Source: Berberis thunbergii (lineage: Eukaryota > Streptophyta > Magnoliopsida > Ranunculales > Berberidaceae). From it: a DNA stretch of 64,000 bases. Location of the stretch: NCBI GenBank assembly GCA_003290165.1, contig QNQO01001817.1, forward strand, positions 1 through 64,000. The letters run 5' to 3'. Shown one piece after another: positions 1 through 12,000 of this stretch. Numbering within the stretch: the first letter of the stretch is position 1; each line of letters begins with the position of its first letter. Made by a program: the position numbers and the translations under genes. The notes below the pieces were generated by a model. That model saw only the letters and a program-made list of their open reading frames with translations. It was not told where the DNA came from and searched no databases.

Positions 1-1080
1 AATTAACGCAACTTGGTCCAGTTCTGCTATAATACAATTAGAAAGCTAAATTGATGGTTAAATTTTAAATAAATAAAGAATTAACAAAAATCAGTAAATA
101 TTTTTTCATAATTGTTTAGCATGAAAAACTTTGTATCGAAATATACACATGAATACAAATAAAAGATAGTGACCCTCATTGAAAATAGTAATAATGGCAA
201 TAATAGAATATGTACTGTTTTCATCTGTCAGGGATCATCTTAAACTCGAGCAAGTCCACATCGCTAGGGAGCTAAATAGTTACACCTGACTAGCAGTTAG
301 TGTCTTAGTTGATTTACTCCTTGACAAAGTAAACTATCACTTTTATTTTGGTTCTGTTTCTGTGGGATGACTTGGTTCCGAATATCGTTAGTTCTTACTC
401 ACTAGGCCTGCATGTACATATGGATGCACCTAGAGTACAAGTATAAAATGAATGGTTTCTGCAGGTCTTATTTAGATTTAATGACGCTTCACTGTTTATG
501 TAAGAGTGAATCACAGTTCTCGTTACGGGTTCAGAAGATTGGGATACTTTGCAAGTCAGTCAACAGGCAATGAGCCAAATCTCATAGACCATAGTGGAGC
601 AGAAAGTTGAAAAAAATGTGAAATGAAGAAAACTTGATTCAATTATTGAATTGGTGGGACAGATTAGAAGATTAGTTGGACATAATGAGATTAATAAAAG
701 ATTGGTGACCAGTGGCTTTGATTTTTGACGATGATCTTGATCTTTACTGCCATATTTCATTGAACACAATACTGCATTCTTATTGAACACAATACTGCAT
801 TCTTATTTTTGTATTGAAATATACACATGAATACAAATAAAAGATAGTGACCCTCATTGAAAAAGATAGATCACTGACGCACAAAAATATATCTTATGAG
901 ACCCATGAACCCACCTCAACTTTAGGGTCTCATAAAAAATTTATTGGCTCAAATAACTTTAAAAACATAGCTATCTTTCAGCTACTTAGAATGAAAACTC
1001 TTTCCCGTTTTCTCCCTTGTCTACACTATCTTATGATTTTTCTGTTAAAAAAGTCTATGATAGTGACCTTAAATTGAAGA
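1..1080. other. Non-coding duplicated flank with an internal insertion
   Basis: No gene was recognised. Bases 78-184 and 817-1031 together match one continuous stretch at 34708-34988. The intervening bases 185-816 are absent there and are bounded on both sides by a direct repeat of about 46 bp (139-184 and 817-862). Bases 709-785 recur at 17697-17770. The short reading frames here have no recognisable domain. Confidence 0.6.
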
Positions 1081-1295
1081 AAGAGTTTTATTTTTTTTGG
1101 TGATGGACGCCGCCCTCATTTTTAATCAAAGAATAAGAAATCAATTTGACTTTTCTTCTCCTGTGGACGTCCTAAATGACGGAGTGTCGAAAGAACCACT
1201 TGATTCGTCGACGTGTTTTAAAAGTAACACGTACCGACCCCACCACAAGTTGATTTGTTCTTCTGGCTAGCAATACATTCAATCTAAATTTTCAG

Positions 1296-1660
1296 GAGCA
1301 TCTCGAGGAGGATGAGCGGAGGGAGGCCCTCCCTAGCAAGGTACCTGAGTGTGTCTTTTTGACCTGGTGATTTTTTTATTTGACGTGTTTTGACACCTGT
1401 GTCAGACAGCAACATGCCTGCTCATCTTGCTGTTAGTTACATAGCTTAGGTATTTGCGCTATTAGAGGTTGTGAAGCTTATGGTTTGTATCATTTCTTGT
1501 GACTTTTGATATGTTAGTTAAGTTGTGAAGCTTATGGTTTGTATTTTGCACATAGGTACATGCCAATATTGTCAATGATGCATTCAGAAACATGAGTCTG
1601 CTTAACAGTGCCATGTCCATTATTAAAATAAATAAATCATCGTGTCGATTTCCTGCAAAC
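1296..1660 (+). pseudogene. Two exon relics of an unrecognised gene
   Basis: A 45-nt open exon (1296-1340, EHLEEDERREALPSK) lies between a good acceptor (ttttcag) and a donor (gtacct). After a 215-nt intron-like gap, an acceptor-like cataG precedes a second open stretch at 1556 (VHANIVNDAFRNMSLLNSA). The second stretch and its upstream intron are duplicated at about 19443-19670, where the reading is longer. I do not recognise the protein. The 3' part runs into unrelated sequence, so this is a fragment. Confidence 0.35.
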
Positions 1661-1728
1661 ACCACGGGCTTTCAATATAAATCACTGAAGAAAGTTTTAA
1701 AACTTTTGAGGCTTTGAAAATAATGAAT

Positions 1729-2345
1729 TTAAAATTGTATTTTAATCAATTTAAGCATAAACTTAGATGCATCTCTCTACACATTTGGCAATAAGGTAAT
1801 GACTCCCTAGCATGGCCGGCGCCTCTAAGTGGTAAAAAAAAACATTTTCTAACCCATGATACCAAGATACTTCATTCTACTAATCATATCATTGTCGCAT
1901 AAGATATGCCACCCTCTAAGCTTATGTCACACTTGTACACATTCGAATACCTCAAAGACAGTTTAAGCATTACAACTTTTAAATTTTCGCATCATTGTAC
2001 CAAACACATATTTCCTCAGTTTTTCTAACTTTTTTATTTGTTCCTGATTGAAAATGCCACGAGTAATCTTTTATAATAGAAATATGATCATATTTTGATT
2101 TAATATTTGGGAAATTAGATCTCCCTTTGTGTTCTTGTACAAATACTACATAATGGAAGGATCTTTGTAGAATTAACTGTGTGTTAGATTTTTGAAATTC
2201 TCTCTATTCGTGTATGCAGCATCAGAGTCTATGCTGTATGGTTATATTATATAAGGACATAATACTTTGTTACCAATAGGCGAAAATTGGTTAGAAAAAA
2301 AATAGTGAATTTGAGATCTCATTCAAAGAGAATGATAGTTATTAT
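1729..2345. repeat. Dispersed duplicated segment, copy 1 of 3
   Basis: The stretch beginning taaaattgtattttaatcaa recurs at about 22607-23165 and 44644-45230 with small indels. It is AT-rich and non-coding. Together with neighbouring segments it shows that this locus has been copied at least three times. Confidence 0.7.
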
Positions 2346-3790
2346 TTCGACAAATAGAAAATTCATTAGTATAAAAAGAAAAGAAAAAAAAGGAGGATGT
2401 GTAAACCTAGAAAAAAGAGAATGATATTAAATATACTAACTATAGTTGAGTTGTCAAAATCAACATACATGTCACATAAATTACGAGGATAACGATATAA
2501 TGATAGATAGTCATTATGGACGATACAACCTGAATGTAAATGAACTATGTCAGTTTGTAATAGCCACCAGAAAGTTTACTCAGATAATTTGTTCAGGTGC
2601 ATTTATTGTGTGAATGGCTCTGATTTGGAATACTCATGGAAAGGTTCACTAGACGATTTGGTTGTGTATCAACTGAATAAAACATAATGGTTGACTGTTT
2701 ATGAGGATCAACCAAGTTAAGAAGTAAATGCTAGACTAACCAATTAAACCCAAACCTGACTCACTTATAGACATCCCTCCCCAAAGCTCAACCTTTCGAG
2801 AACAATCCACATCAATTTTTGTGCACTTATCGACCCCCCAACATTTATTCCTGATTTCTTACATTTGCCTTTCAAAGAAGAAGAGGATATTACCCATATA
2901 TATGTTGAACAAAGCTCAAAAGGCAAGTTTGCTCAAAGAAGATCAGTACACAAAATATATGACTTGGAGGATGCCTTTGCAAATATTGTGAAAATCTACG
3001 ATTTTCTTAAGTCGTTGATTGGAATTTTTATTTTCAATTTGCTACTTTTGTTGAAAAGTTTTCACAAGTTTTTCAGATTTGATTTTTCAAAGGTTGTCAA
3101 AGAAGAAAAGAAAAAGAAGTCGAAAGCGTCAATGAAGAGATCAAAGTGTTTTATCTCTCATATCTCGTCACAATGATGCTCTTGTTCTTCCAATGCATAA
3201 CTCGAGTGTGAGTTATTTCAAAGAGGAAAATGACGTAGAAAATAAGATGGTCATATACTTTCTAATTTTAGTAGGAATTCTAAAGTTCTCTTATTTTGTT
3301 AACTTCTGTTTTTATTATTCAGCCTAATACTAAAAGTCCTCAGGAGTGTCGAATGTGAGTCCTAATAGGTTTAGAAGGTTACTATAGAAAGTTTAGGAAA
3401 GTAATTTTTATTGTTTTAGTAGGTTTCTAAGTTGTTAAATTTTTATGAAGTTATCTATATAAGGAGCTCCAAAAAAATTCGTAATTCAGTTTCACAGTCA
3501 ATAATATTGTTATTTGGTTGCTTAGTATTATTTCTCCTCTCTTGTGGATTCAAGAGTTATCTTCTTTGATTTTCTCCTATTGTTCTTCCTCATCTTCTCA
3601 ATCTCATTCTTTTGTTCTGACATTGAAGTATCTCCGTATCATTTTCTTGCAAATGCGATACTGCTACAAATAAGGAAAATATTTTGTATATAAAATGTCA
3701 TAGTATGTGGAACAACGGATGTTGAAAAGGTGATTCAAAGATCTCGAAGGGAGAGTAGAAAAAATGGAAGAAAAATTCTAGAAAAAGGGG
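2346..3790. other. AT-rich stretch, nothing recognised
   Basis: There is one 103-codon reading frame at 2865-3176 (+), lysine-rich at its end and with a hydrophobic middle. It has no domain I recognise, and I do not call it a gene. Confidence 0.4.
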
Positions 3791-3793
3791 AAT

Positions 3794-4900
3794 TTAGGGA
3801 GAGTCATAAAAAAGAATTTTGGGAGAATTGTAGAAGAATTTAAGGAGAATTGTACTTGAGGCATTTGGTGTATGAAGTGCAGGTATAGAGATTAGTATGG
3901 TTGGTTTTGGAAGGAGTATGTTGGGGTTTAAGAGGTGGAGGTGGAGGTGGAGATGGAGATAGAGTAGGATGTTTAGTTGGGGTAGGAAAAGTAGATTGGG
4001 AAGGACGTATAGGACGGTCAGGTAACAATGGTGGAAAAGAATGACTGGGTGAATAATCAGGTTCATTTGTAGGAGTGTGAACAAAAGGAGATGAAGGGTA
4101 TGATGAAGTGGTATAAGGGTTGTTGGGCATGGATTTGGGATGGAGTGCGACCATAGGTGGCTTGAGATGGGCGTAATGATGATTCAATTTTGGAAGCAAT
4201 CTACATAGCATCATTTAATGTATGTAAATATACCATTTGTTCACGGATAACACGATTAAGACCAGCTATGTAGCGTGACAACAATTGTGCTTTTGTTTCC
4301 TTGATGTTGCAAAAAAGTAGTTGAATAAAATCAAAATTGTAATCATCCAACGACTTAATTCCTTGAAGATAATTTTGCAATTGCGCAAATATATTTGTTC
4401 ATAAACATCTGTAAGGAAGCGCGTAGTCAACAATTTCTTCAAGTGAATCCAAGTGCGAATAGGATTCTTACGTTCAAAAGACAAATAGGACAAGTTGATC
4501 CCACCAATTTGCACCTTTAAGCTTATACGACACAAATATAACATGTTTCTCCATGAGGATATTCATGAATTCAAAGAATTTTTCAACTTCTGAAAACCAA
4601 TCAAAAAATACTTCAATGTTTGGTATTCCCTCAAAAGTGGGAAGATCAATTCTGAGCTTGAAATCACGTGGATTGCCAAAAGTACGAGGGTTGGGATTTT
4701 GAAGTTGTAAAATATGATTATGTTCTTCAAAAGTTTGCATGACAATATCCACCAACTCATCATCATGAGAATCATCCTTTGGTTCATGGAAAGTAGTGGA
4801 CTTAGATGGAGAACTTTCAAGGGCTTGACAAGCTTTTGACACAATGTTCGGTAGAAGTGAGGTGGTAGCATTATGTGATGTGCTTTCTTGAACACTGGTG
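3794..4900 (-). mobile_element. Ty3/gypsy gag relic
   Basis: Three overlapping minus-strand readings in different frames give a decayed gypsy-type gag. The segments are a capsid start like DLPTFEGIPNIEVFFDWFSE with KLKGANWWDQL (4474-4842), then NPIRTWIHLKKLLTTRFL (4266-4544), then a stretch reading RYIAGLNRVIREQMVY near 4215-4265. The order and spacing match retrotransposon gag proteins of the Ty3/gypsy class. Frameshifts and stops separate the parts. No protease, RT or LTR was recognised nearby, so this is an isolated fossil. The proline-rich reading at 3840-4214 is probably its degraded C-terminal extension. Confidence 0.75.
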
Positions 4901-5720
4901 TTGTTTAATGCAGCTAGAAAAAAGGGATGGAAGATGAGTCCAAGTGTTGTTTACCTTGCACCTTCTATTCCTGTTTGACTTGGTCAACAACGATATCCTT
5001 TAACACGAGAAATTCTCCCAATCAATTCGTCGTGTGACTTTTTCATTGCAACTTCCAAATCAGCTTTAGTAACATAGCTAGGGAAGCGTTAGTCATGATG
5101 ACTGGTTTTTTTTTTTTACAAAGGAAGATAGATACCTAAAAGAAACTTAGGGGTGTAAATAGAAGGGACTAAGATGGTGCAAGTTAACTAAACTTACACT
5201 TGGATGTATGGGGTGTGATTTTGATGACAATACCAGGTGTGGGGTTAGTGATGAACTGAGGACTATGGTTGGGTTTGGTTTTTGTTGCAAATTGGGTGAA
5301 CGGGGATTGATTTGTGACTGATTTAGGAATCGATTGCAAGGGGTGGGATGAATACGTTTGTAGCTGATGAAGTTCGAATCTGATTTGGGTTTACGATGGG
5401 TTTGAGAACAATCAGGGTGTAGCATGTAGGCAATTAGAATAACAACGATGGAGATGGTGAGGTGAGGTTTCTAGATGATTAGGTTGCAAAGAAGGTGAAT
5501 GGATGATGGTTTCGAAACAAATTGAAGATGGGAGGAGAATGGGATGGTATGTGAGGGATTTTTTATTTTTTGTCTTTCCAGATTGACGATCGGAATACAC
5601 CTGAAAAAGATGAACAGGATGAAATATGCAACTTTGGATACAACTTTAATTAATCAAAAATCAATTAAAAAAGTGGGAATCGATCAATAATTGATTATCT
5701 TGATTAAATCAAGAACATCC
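4901..5720. other. Stretch without a recognised gene
   Basis: Minus-strand frames at 5147-5425 and 5412-5600 are low in complexity (proline, serine and histidine rich) and carry no domain. They could be a decayed extension of the neighbouring gypsy relic, but nothing in the sequence proves this. Confidence 0.35.
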
Positions 5721-5729
5721 TAGTCTCTC

Positions 5730-6165
5730 AATAGCCATTGCCCGTCATGTGAGTGATATTGGCATAGTGTCTTTCATTCTCAATGGTCTTGGTTTTGACT
5801 ATGATGTCTTTGTTATTTCTATTCACACTCGCCCAGTTTCTGATAGACACATTGAACTTAACCATCCAAATATGTTAGAAAACAACATCACTATGCACTT
5901 CCAGGTCAAATACTCATAGTCGTGGTCGTAATAACTTCTATGAACATGAAAGGGGAACATCTCGTGGCGATGCTCTTTCCTTTTGTGTTGGCTATAATCA
6001 TAGCTATAGCGTTCAAGATTGCAATGACTATCAACATGGCAGCGTTAACCGTAGTTCTAAGCGTCTTGTTTGTTTTCCATAAAATGCTTCCATCTTAGGA
6101 CCAGTCCCTAATTTCTACTTTGCGGGTTCCTTGACACATCTGTGGCAAAACAGGACATGCAGTGT
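5730..6165 (+). mobile_element. Ty1/copia gag relic
   Basis: A broken plus-strand reading resembles a copia gag. LNGLGFDYDVFVISIHTRP at about 5790-5830 corresponds to the usual LGxLGxDYxxVVxSI segment. After an Arg/Ser-rich stretch, HICGKTGHA at about 6137-6165 is the start of a CCHC zinc knuckle. Stops interrupt the frame. No LTR or pol follows. Confidence 0.6.
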
Positions 6166-6700
6166 CGGTCCTAGAATTTTTAAGGCGCTTTAGGACCCTG
6201 TGTGAAAATTAAAAATGGCCCCTCTAAACCTAAAAGAGGATATTTGGTAGGTTTATAGATATCGAACACTATCGATATCGAACACAATTAGGTAAACACT
6301 TCTAACATTATAGATACAATAGAATGGAGAGGATATGTTAGGCAAATCGCAGAGAAAGGATCAATTGCATAGAAGTCAAAGGATTAGTTGAGGGTGCGAA
6401 GTGGATTTGAGGTTGTCTAAGGCTCTAATTTTGTAGTCTTTTGTTGGAAACTCAAATTTCCACATCAAATGCTTATATTTGATTGCCAATGATTAAGAGG
6501 CCCAAGAAGGTTCCTTGAAAGTTGTTGAGAGTGAGAGGGGAAATTTGTCGTAGAATTTGTATAATGGTAGTGATCAAATCCCTGATGATAATGTATCCCA
6601 TACAAATATTTCTGGTGTTGGCAATGTGACCTAACATACTCCTCCACAGATGATAAACTTTGCTAACTGCATCATAACTTGTGCAACTTAATGGTGATCA
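6166..6700. other. Stretch without a recognised gene
   Basis: It contains a short direct duplication (atcgatatcgaacac type) near 6259-6283 and a minus-strand frame at 6465-6647 without any domain. I see nothing functional. Confidence 0.35.
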
Positions 6701-6706
6701 AGACAA

Positions 6707-6991
6707 GTGCTTATGGGGTGGGAGTTGAGGATTTCTTTTAGGTGGCCACTCATCCCCAATTCTCTAACTAGAAGCAAGTTATGTTGCTTGCTTGCTTGCT
6801 TGTTTCCTCCTTTGGTCTATCTACTTCCTATAGACCTGAATAGAAGAGAACTTATCATCTCTGACCACTGTGTCATTCGTGGAGCAGCTCAAGAAACAAT
6901 TGACCACCTCGTCCTGAGTTGCAGCGAAGGAAATGCTATGCAGACTTTTGGTCAACTCTCCCTCTCCAACCTTTTTTCTAGATTAGATTGA
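6707..6991 (+). mobile_element. LINE (non-LTR retrotransposon) C-terminal zinc-finger relic
   Basis: The reading CVIRGAAQETIDHLVLSC at about 6870-6925 resembles the zf-RVT module that ends plant L1-type LINE ORF2 proteins, normally CxLCxxxxEExxHLxxxC. The second cysteine of the knuckle is replaced. Only about 95 codons remain and no RT core was seen. The call is based on this one motif. Confidence 0.5.
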
Positions 6992-7678
6992 AATGTAGAC
7001 TTAAGCCAATACCACTAAACTTAACCTCTCCTTAATAGGGAAGTGGATGGGAGAGAACTATTCATGCATTTTCTTGAGTTATTTGAAGAGAAAGAAATTA
7101 CAAATTTTCAGAAATAATTACAAAGATGTGGATACCCTGTGCATAGAAGTTAAAGTTAACTTGTGGGTATGCTTCGGGAATACTAAAAGATTCTCACTAC
7201 TCATGTAAGTTTGATTGGGGAGCTCTTGTGCATAATAGCATTACATGATGTAAATTTTTGGTCTAGTGAGTTTTTCTCTAGGTCCTGGCAGCTTTCATTC
7301 AATTCAATTGTTAACTTGTTTTGCTGATAAAAACAAAAAACTAGGAAACTTTTATAAAACTAGGAAATGTTAGTGTTACGACACTAACAAATATCCTAAA
7401 CAAAAATACAGAACAAAACTTGGAAAAAACAAACATCTCCTGACATGGTAAGGATATCACCAATGAAAGAAAATCTGCTGGTTTGCTCAACATAAAGCAC
7501 AAATGCGAATTGTATTAACTAGAAAGTAATCCTCTAAGAAGTGTATTTAACCAGACAACTAGACATGAAATTGTTAATGAAAGGGAAAAGAAAAGAACTT
7601 GCCTAAAATACGAGAGGGATAAAATAATCTGAACGCTTGACATATCAAAAATAGAAATAAAATAAAATAGAAACTTAC
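6992..7678. other. Stretch without a recognised gene
   Basis: A short perfect hairpin, gttagtgttacgacactaac, lies near 7368-7388. Nothing else was recognised. Confidence 0.35.
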
Positions 7679-7729
7679 TGGAGGTCCCCCGTCACATTGC
7701 TCAATGACAGCTTGGCCTATCAAATTTCC
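7679..7729 (-). pseudogene. Palmitoyl-protein thioesterase internal exon (orphan)
   Basis: The exon is 51 nt and reads GNLIGQAVIEQCDGGPP. It has an acceptor (ttttccag) and a canonical donor (gtaagt) on the minus strand. In plant palmitoyl-protein thioesterases this segment directly follows the catalytic-serine GxSQG motif, so the Ser lies in the preceding exon, which is not seen here. The last exon of the family at 8610-8750 lies on the wrong side for a collinear minus-strand gene. This exon is therefore an orphan produced by rearrangement. Confidence 0.6.
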
Positions 7730-8455
7730 CTGGAAAACGAGAAACGGAATGAATAAGACATCGATTTTTTGCAAATCTAAAAGGTTTCAGTATGTCAAAA
7801 ATAAAACAGTTGAGTAACAGCAGTAACTAGTAAAAAAGTATTGGTGTGACATGGGCTCCTCCACTTTCTAGTGGCTCCTCTGCTTTCTAGTGTCAATACC
7901 TTTAACTAGTGGAAGTGTGACGCCTTTTCTAGAGGGATTGGGGTGAACATTGAGGTGTTGGGGTTCTTTGGCATTTTAGTAGTTGGGTAACTGCCATTAT
8001 AACAACTTTTATCATATGCCAAAAACCTTGAAAAATGTTTCAGGGGTCAAAACTCAAACGTAGGTGTCTCCGTGTTACACTAACCGTCTAACCCAAAAGA
8101 ACAATTCTTAAGAGCCAGGCCCCTAGCGCCAGGGGAGGCTGAAGAAACGCGTTGAAGAAGAAAAAAATAGATGAAAAAAAAAACGGAAGAAAAAGAAGAA
8201 GAAGAACATATGAGATTGAAGGGGGATGACCATGTCCTGATTCATGAGCAGCTGCAAGGATTGGTATTTACTTAATTCTAGCAATTGTCTGTTGCATAAT
8301 ATGATTCACAAAATTTTGGCAGGCTAGTTTCAAAATCTTCGCCCTGCAGTTCTGGAATGGGAGTGAAAGGCCATCAGAGTGGTTCATGTTATTAAAATGT
8401 AGATATTATGTTAGTCACATACTATATATCTGCTGGAAATGTCTCAGTGATCTGA
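7730..8455. other. Stretch without a recognised gene
   Basis: It contains two near-identical direct repeats, ggctcctccactttctagtg and ggctcctctgctttctagtg, at about 7855-7890. A purine-rich tract lies at 8140-8210. Nothing coding was recognised. Confidence 0.35.
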
Positions 8456-9285
8456 CATTCAACCCTGTTAGATATGGTCACCACAACATATGATTTTATT
8501 TTCAGTTCAGTCTACACTAATCAAAGACCTTTTCTCATCCAGGTTCTTTGATCTTTGTTTGAGATTGTCTACTTCATCTATCCAGCAATGGCTTGTTGGC
8601 AAAATCCAATCAGTTCAAATAAGGCACGATATACTTCTGCATATCGCTATGGGAGATGTTAAGATGATTCCCAGGCACACTAATGTAATGGACCTTTCCA
8701 GCGTCATCCAAAGTTTTCAAACCAATCCAGTCTTCGATATACAATTTTGTCTGCAAAACATAGTATCTTATAGCAAACTATGTATTGCAACAAAATCTGA
8801 AAATAAAAGAAAACATACTAATGTTTTCCTATTCCTACCAACTTAGAATTAGCCTCACAATCATGGTGGAACTTGGGATACATCACAATTCTCGTAGAGG
8901 AGAATTTCAAAGTAAACAACTTAAATTCCTAAAAATTTGGGAGATTTCCTTTTATTCTTTGATTGTTGAGGTTTCTTTCTTGGTCTTTATCCTCGACTCA
9001 TCCTGACTGTTTTCCATTGAAAAGAGAGATAAACTATATATATATATGCTTTCAGTCGAAAATGTTAAAGAGTTCTATCTCCCCTGGGTCAAATGGTAGC
9101 CGTAAATGAAACTTAAATGAATTAGAAAAAAAATAAATTTGAAGTACGCATACCACCCCCAACTAGATTTCTTATCAGAAAGATCATAATGCAAGGAATG
9201 AGAACCTTCACTTGGGAATGCAGGCGGGGCGGGGGGAGGTGCTTAGAGTGGAGATTATCAATATTAGTCAGAATCCAGTGATAGC
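8456..9285. repeat. Duplicated segment, second copy at about 36800-37690
   Basis: The two copies are almost collinear and include the thioesterase last exon. They differ mainly by the length of a TA repeat (short here at about 9037, long at 37449) and a few substitutions. A third partial copy of the first 60 bases lies at 34988-35050. Confidence 0.8.
8610..8750 (-). pseudogene. Palmitoyl-protein thioesterase last exon, copy 1
   Basis: This minus-strand exon of 141 nt ends in TGA and follows a cag acceptor. It reads TKLYIEDWIGLKTLDDAGKV, then VPGNHLNISHSDMQKY, and ends IVPYLN. The family is a lysosomal or secreted serine hydrolase that removes fatty acyl groups from proteins. The conserved G-N/D-H-L motif carries the catalytic histidine, which is present here. 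No collinear upstream exons were found, so the exon is a duplicated fragment. Identical exon structure recurs at 37022-37162, and a longer version occurs at 41541-41795. Confidence 0.75.
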
Positions 9286-9480
9286 ACAAAACACATTATG
9301 GTGCAGACATTTTATCAAGGAGGAGCTTCATTGACCAAGGGTATTAGTAAAGCTTATATTGGTGAATATGTTTATCAAGTTGGGTATGATGGAATGTTCA
9401 CATCAACTTAAGGGAGTGTAGTGAGTGACGTGTTATCACTGTAATACTTACAAGGGGGAAAATGGAGATGACATTGTTAT
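9286..9480 (+). mobile_element. Ty1/copia RNase H tail and LTR start, internally deleted
   Basis: This is a shortened copy of the relic at 37690-38030. It reads KHIMV, then after a deletion LTKGISKAYIGEYVYQVGYD and a stop. A 57-bp deletion relative to the other copy is bounded by attg. A purine tract (aagggagtg) and a possible LTR start (tgtagtgagtgacgtg) follow. Confidence 0.65.
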
Positions 9481-9885
9481 CACTGTAAAAACAGGTCAAC
9501 TGGTTTGCTATTGGCATGATTAAGGATTTAAAGGGACAAGTCACTACATTCTTGTTGAGGTTACGTTGTGTATTTTTTTTTTTGAAAAGAATCCAGATTC
9601 ATGAAAAAATGACTACCTAAAAAAACATATGAATTCCACGTCCTTTTGGTTGAAAAAGTGACGTAAGGCTAATTGTTTGCAAGAAAGTTTCCTAAAGCTC
9701 TGTATGAAGAGATTTCACCAAAATGTTGCTAGAGCTAGATCGAGGTAGTTCATCAATTTTGGTATTGAGGATAGCCAAGCTTCAAATTTCTTGATCATTT
9801 GGTTTATTGAGTTCCAAATTTGAGAATAAAAACAATCCTTTATTAGGTGTCCCTCATGATCAAGAAATTTAGGGTTGAACAAAAG
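9481..9885. other. Stretch without a recognised gene
   Basis: AT-rich sequence in which I see no coding or structural signal. Confidence 0.3.
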
Positions 9886-10235
9886 ACCAAATAAACTGAC
9901 CGAATCGATCAAAACCGAATTGATCGGTTCGGTTTTTGAAACTTTGAAGCCAATATGGTCGGTTCGATTTTCGGTTCCCAAGTGATTTTAATCGACAAAA
10001 CCGAAACGACCGAGTATATAATATATAATATATAAAAATAATATAATATGTTTAATTTACTCGGCTGGTTCTGTTTTATGTCAATTTTAGTAATATTTTA
10101 AGTGGTTTGTTTGGTTTGCGGTTTATATAAATTAAGATCGGTTCGATTTTCGTTTGGTTTTCTTGATGTTTGGTTTGATTTCAGTTTGCCATTTTTTATC
10201 AAATCGACTAATTCGGTTTGGTTGACGGTTTTATT
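9886..10235. repeat. CGGTTTGGTTCGG-type dispersed repeat
   Basis: The segment alternates aaccgaa and ttcggtt motifs on both strands, which gives many possible hairpins. The right part (from gtggtttgtttggtttgcgg) is repeated at about 62670-62820. It sits at the equivalent position inside the VAP27-like last intron in both units. Confidence 0.55.
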
Positions 10236-11182
10236 TTCAAGCAGACCCAATACCATTTTACAAGATTGTAAAGTCTATACATGATTCTGAAGCAGAAATC
10301 CTAAGCTGTTCACGTTTAGGTCACGTACAAATCCACCCTGACATGATTAATAGTCTTCATTCCTTGAACACTACTGTAAAAATGATCCCAATATGAAAGT
10401 TTGTTAAAAGAACATCTGTTCTAGGAACTCCAAGTGTACAAGATCAAACAGGCAGTTCGAAAGGTTCAGCCCCTTAGGCTTTGAGGTGCAAACTGCCAGT
10501 CTGATGATATATCTTTGGAGATTCTGCATTGATATCATACTATAATAAATCCTCTCTGTAGTGATACACGATATAGGAATAACCTACATCTAGTCATAAA
10601 AACTGTGGTCTCAATTTGGATCAGTTATAAATAAGAATAAACTCCACATTATAATGAGTTATAATTTTTGCAGGTCCCATCTGTAGAAATTTGCTTCCAC
10701 ATAGTGATAATTGTCAATGAGACAAAAATCTTATGTTCAATGTCACGATAAAATATTTATCTAAAAGTTGTCTGGAACAATGATTTATTATTTAGCTTCT
10801 TGGTGTGAAAGTTTCTGTAATTTCATATTTTCATCCTCCGGATCATCTCATTTCCCTTCTTGCCTAATTGCAACAATGATTTCTTCAAAGCAATAAAATA
10901 TTTCTCTAAAAAGTTGTCTTGATCAACTTCATTTGTAACTTGCAATTCATCGAGACATCGGCAGTCCTAATTTTACAGTGTTTGAAATAATTTTTGTAGC
11001 TACACCTCCATTAAGTTGTAACCTTCTTATAGTAATAAAATTGGTAGGGTACCAACATTATTACTTTGGTAAGGCCCCAACGTTATTATTATATAGAGGT
11101 TTTACTGTATCTACCTTTGAACTCCAAATTCTCTGATATATACTGCATGAAATCAATATTTAATGTTTTTCCCATCTTTCAG
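10236..11182 (+). other. VAP27-like last intron, unit I
   Basis: Non-coding. Bases 10390-10780 match 63003-63400, and 10730-11041 match 51818-52122. The stretch ends in a clear branch/polypyrimidine tract and acceptor (cccatctttcag) before the exon at 11183. Confidence 0.6.
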
Positions 11183-11317
11183 GACTTGCTGAGGAGACGG
11201 AGGAACCGAGGTGCGGATCCAGGATTCTCCTTGACTTTTGCAGCCTTTGTCGGACTCATTGGTATTAAGGTTGGCTTCCTCTTGAACCTAACATTCTCGT
11301 CACCGTCTACTGAGTAG
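11183..11317 (+). pseudogene. VAP27-like C-terminal membrane-anchor exon, intact copy
   Basis: This 45-codon exon after a cag acceptor reads DLLRRRRNRGADPGFSLTF, continues with a hydrophobic GLIGIKVGFLLNL segment and ends FSSPSTE-stop. Plant VAP27 proteins (VAMP-associated, MSP-domain) end in just such a basic stretch plus single tail anchor that fixes them in the ER membrane. The assignment rests on the coiled-coil and MSP exons of the same gene found elsewhere in the window. The exon itself is open, but no upstream exons of the gene remain in this unit, so the copy is probably not functional. It converges on the NLR at 13028. Confidence 0.65.
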
Positions 11318-12000
11318 GTGAACTTTTGTCAACACCTGAGGAGATTCACAATTCTTGTTCCTTCCATGTAATTCTTGTGCTTCTTGTAATAGAAATTAGT
11401 TCAGTCACCTGTTTTGTAAATCAATTATGTTGCAAAGGTAATTTACATTGGTTCTTTCAAATGCAAAATGGACTTTTGGAAGTTCAATGTGACGCATGTC
11501 TGAATTTCAAGATTAGATACATTATTCTTTATGCCTGGCAGGGTTCTCTAAAGAGTTATCTGAATTAAAATGAAGTACTTACACAAAAATTATCAGTCGT
11601 TATTATGTTTAACAGTAATGAAAATGCAATTGTGAAGTGCGAAATCGAGTATTTTCCAATGGGTCTTGCTACAACCGTGTTCCACCGTGACCGAACCAGT
11701 TCTTGTTCGTCCACTAAGTAAGCGGAGGCAGTCTGCTATGATCTGTTGCTTTCATGAATCAATTCTATCTTAGCTCAAATTCATCTTCCCAAATTGTTAT
11801 ATTGGATTTTGCCTTCCGTTTGCCAGTACACAGAGTATGGTATAACATAAGCTTAAAACTATATGAAGTAATCACGCGAGCCAAACTCCAAATGCTACAT
11901 AAGGAATTGACATTGATAAATAAAAAGCAGACTACTCTGTATCATCCAAGTTTCAGAGCAGCCATTAATATGGAATATTGAGCAAAATATTACTATGCCT
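11318..12000 (+). repeat. VAP27-like 3' flank, copy in unit I
   Basis: The sequence from aggtgaacttttgtcaacac to gagcaaaatattactatgcc is found again at 25519-26205, in part at 56437-56625, and at 63577-64000. In every unit it links the VAP27 tail exon to the NLR 3' side. It likely contains the 3'UTR and the intergenic spacer. Confidence 0.75.

Noticed and set aside
9886..10235. Possible microRNA-like hairpin in the aaccgaa/ttcggtt region
   Set aside because: Many short alternative pairings but no single long stem. It fits a low-complexity dispersed repeat better.
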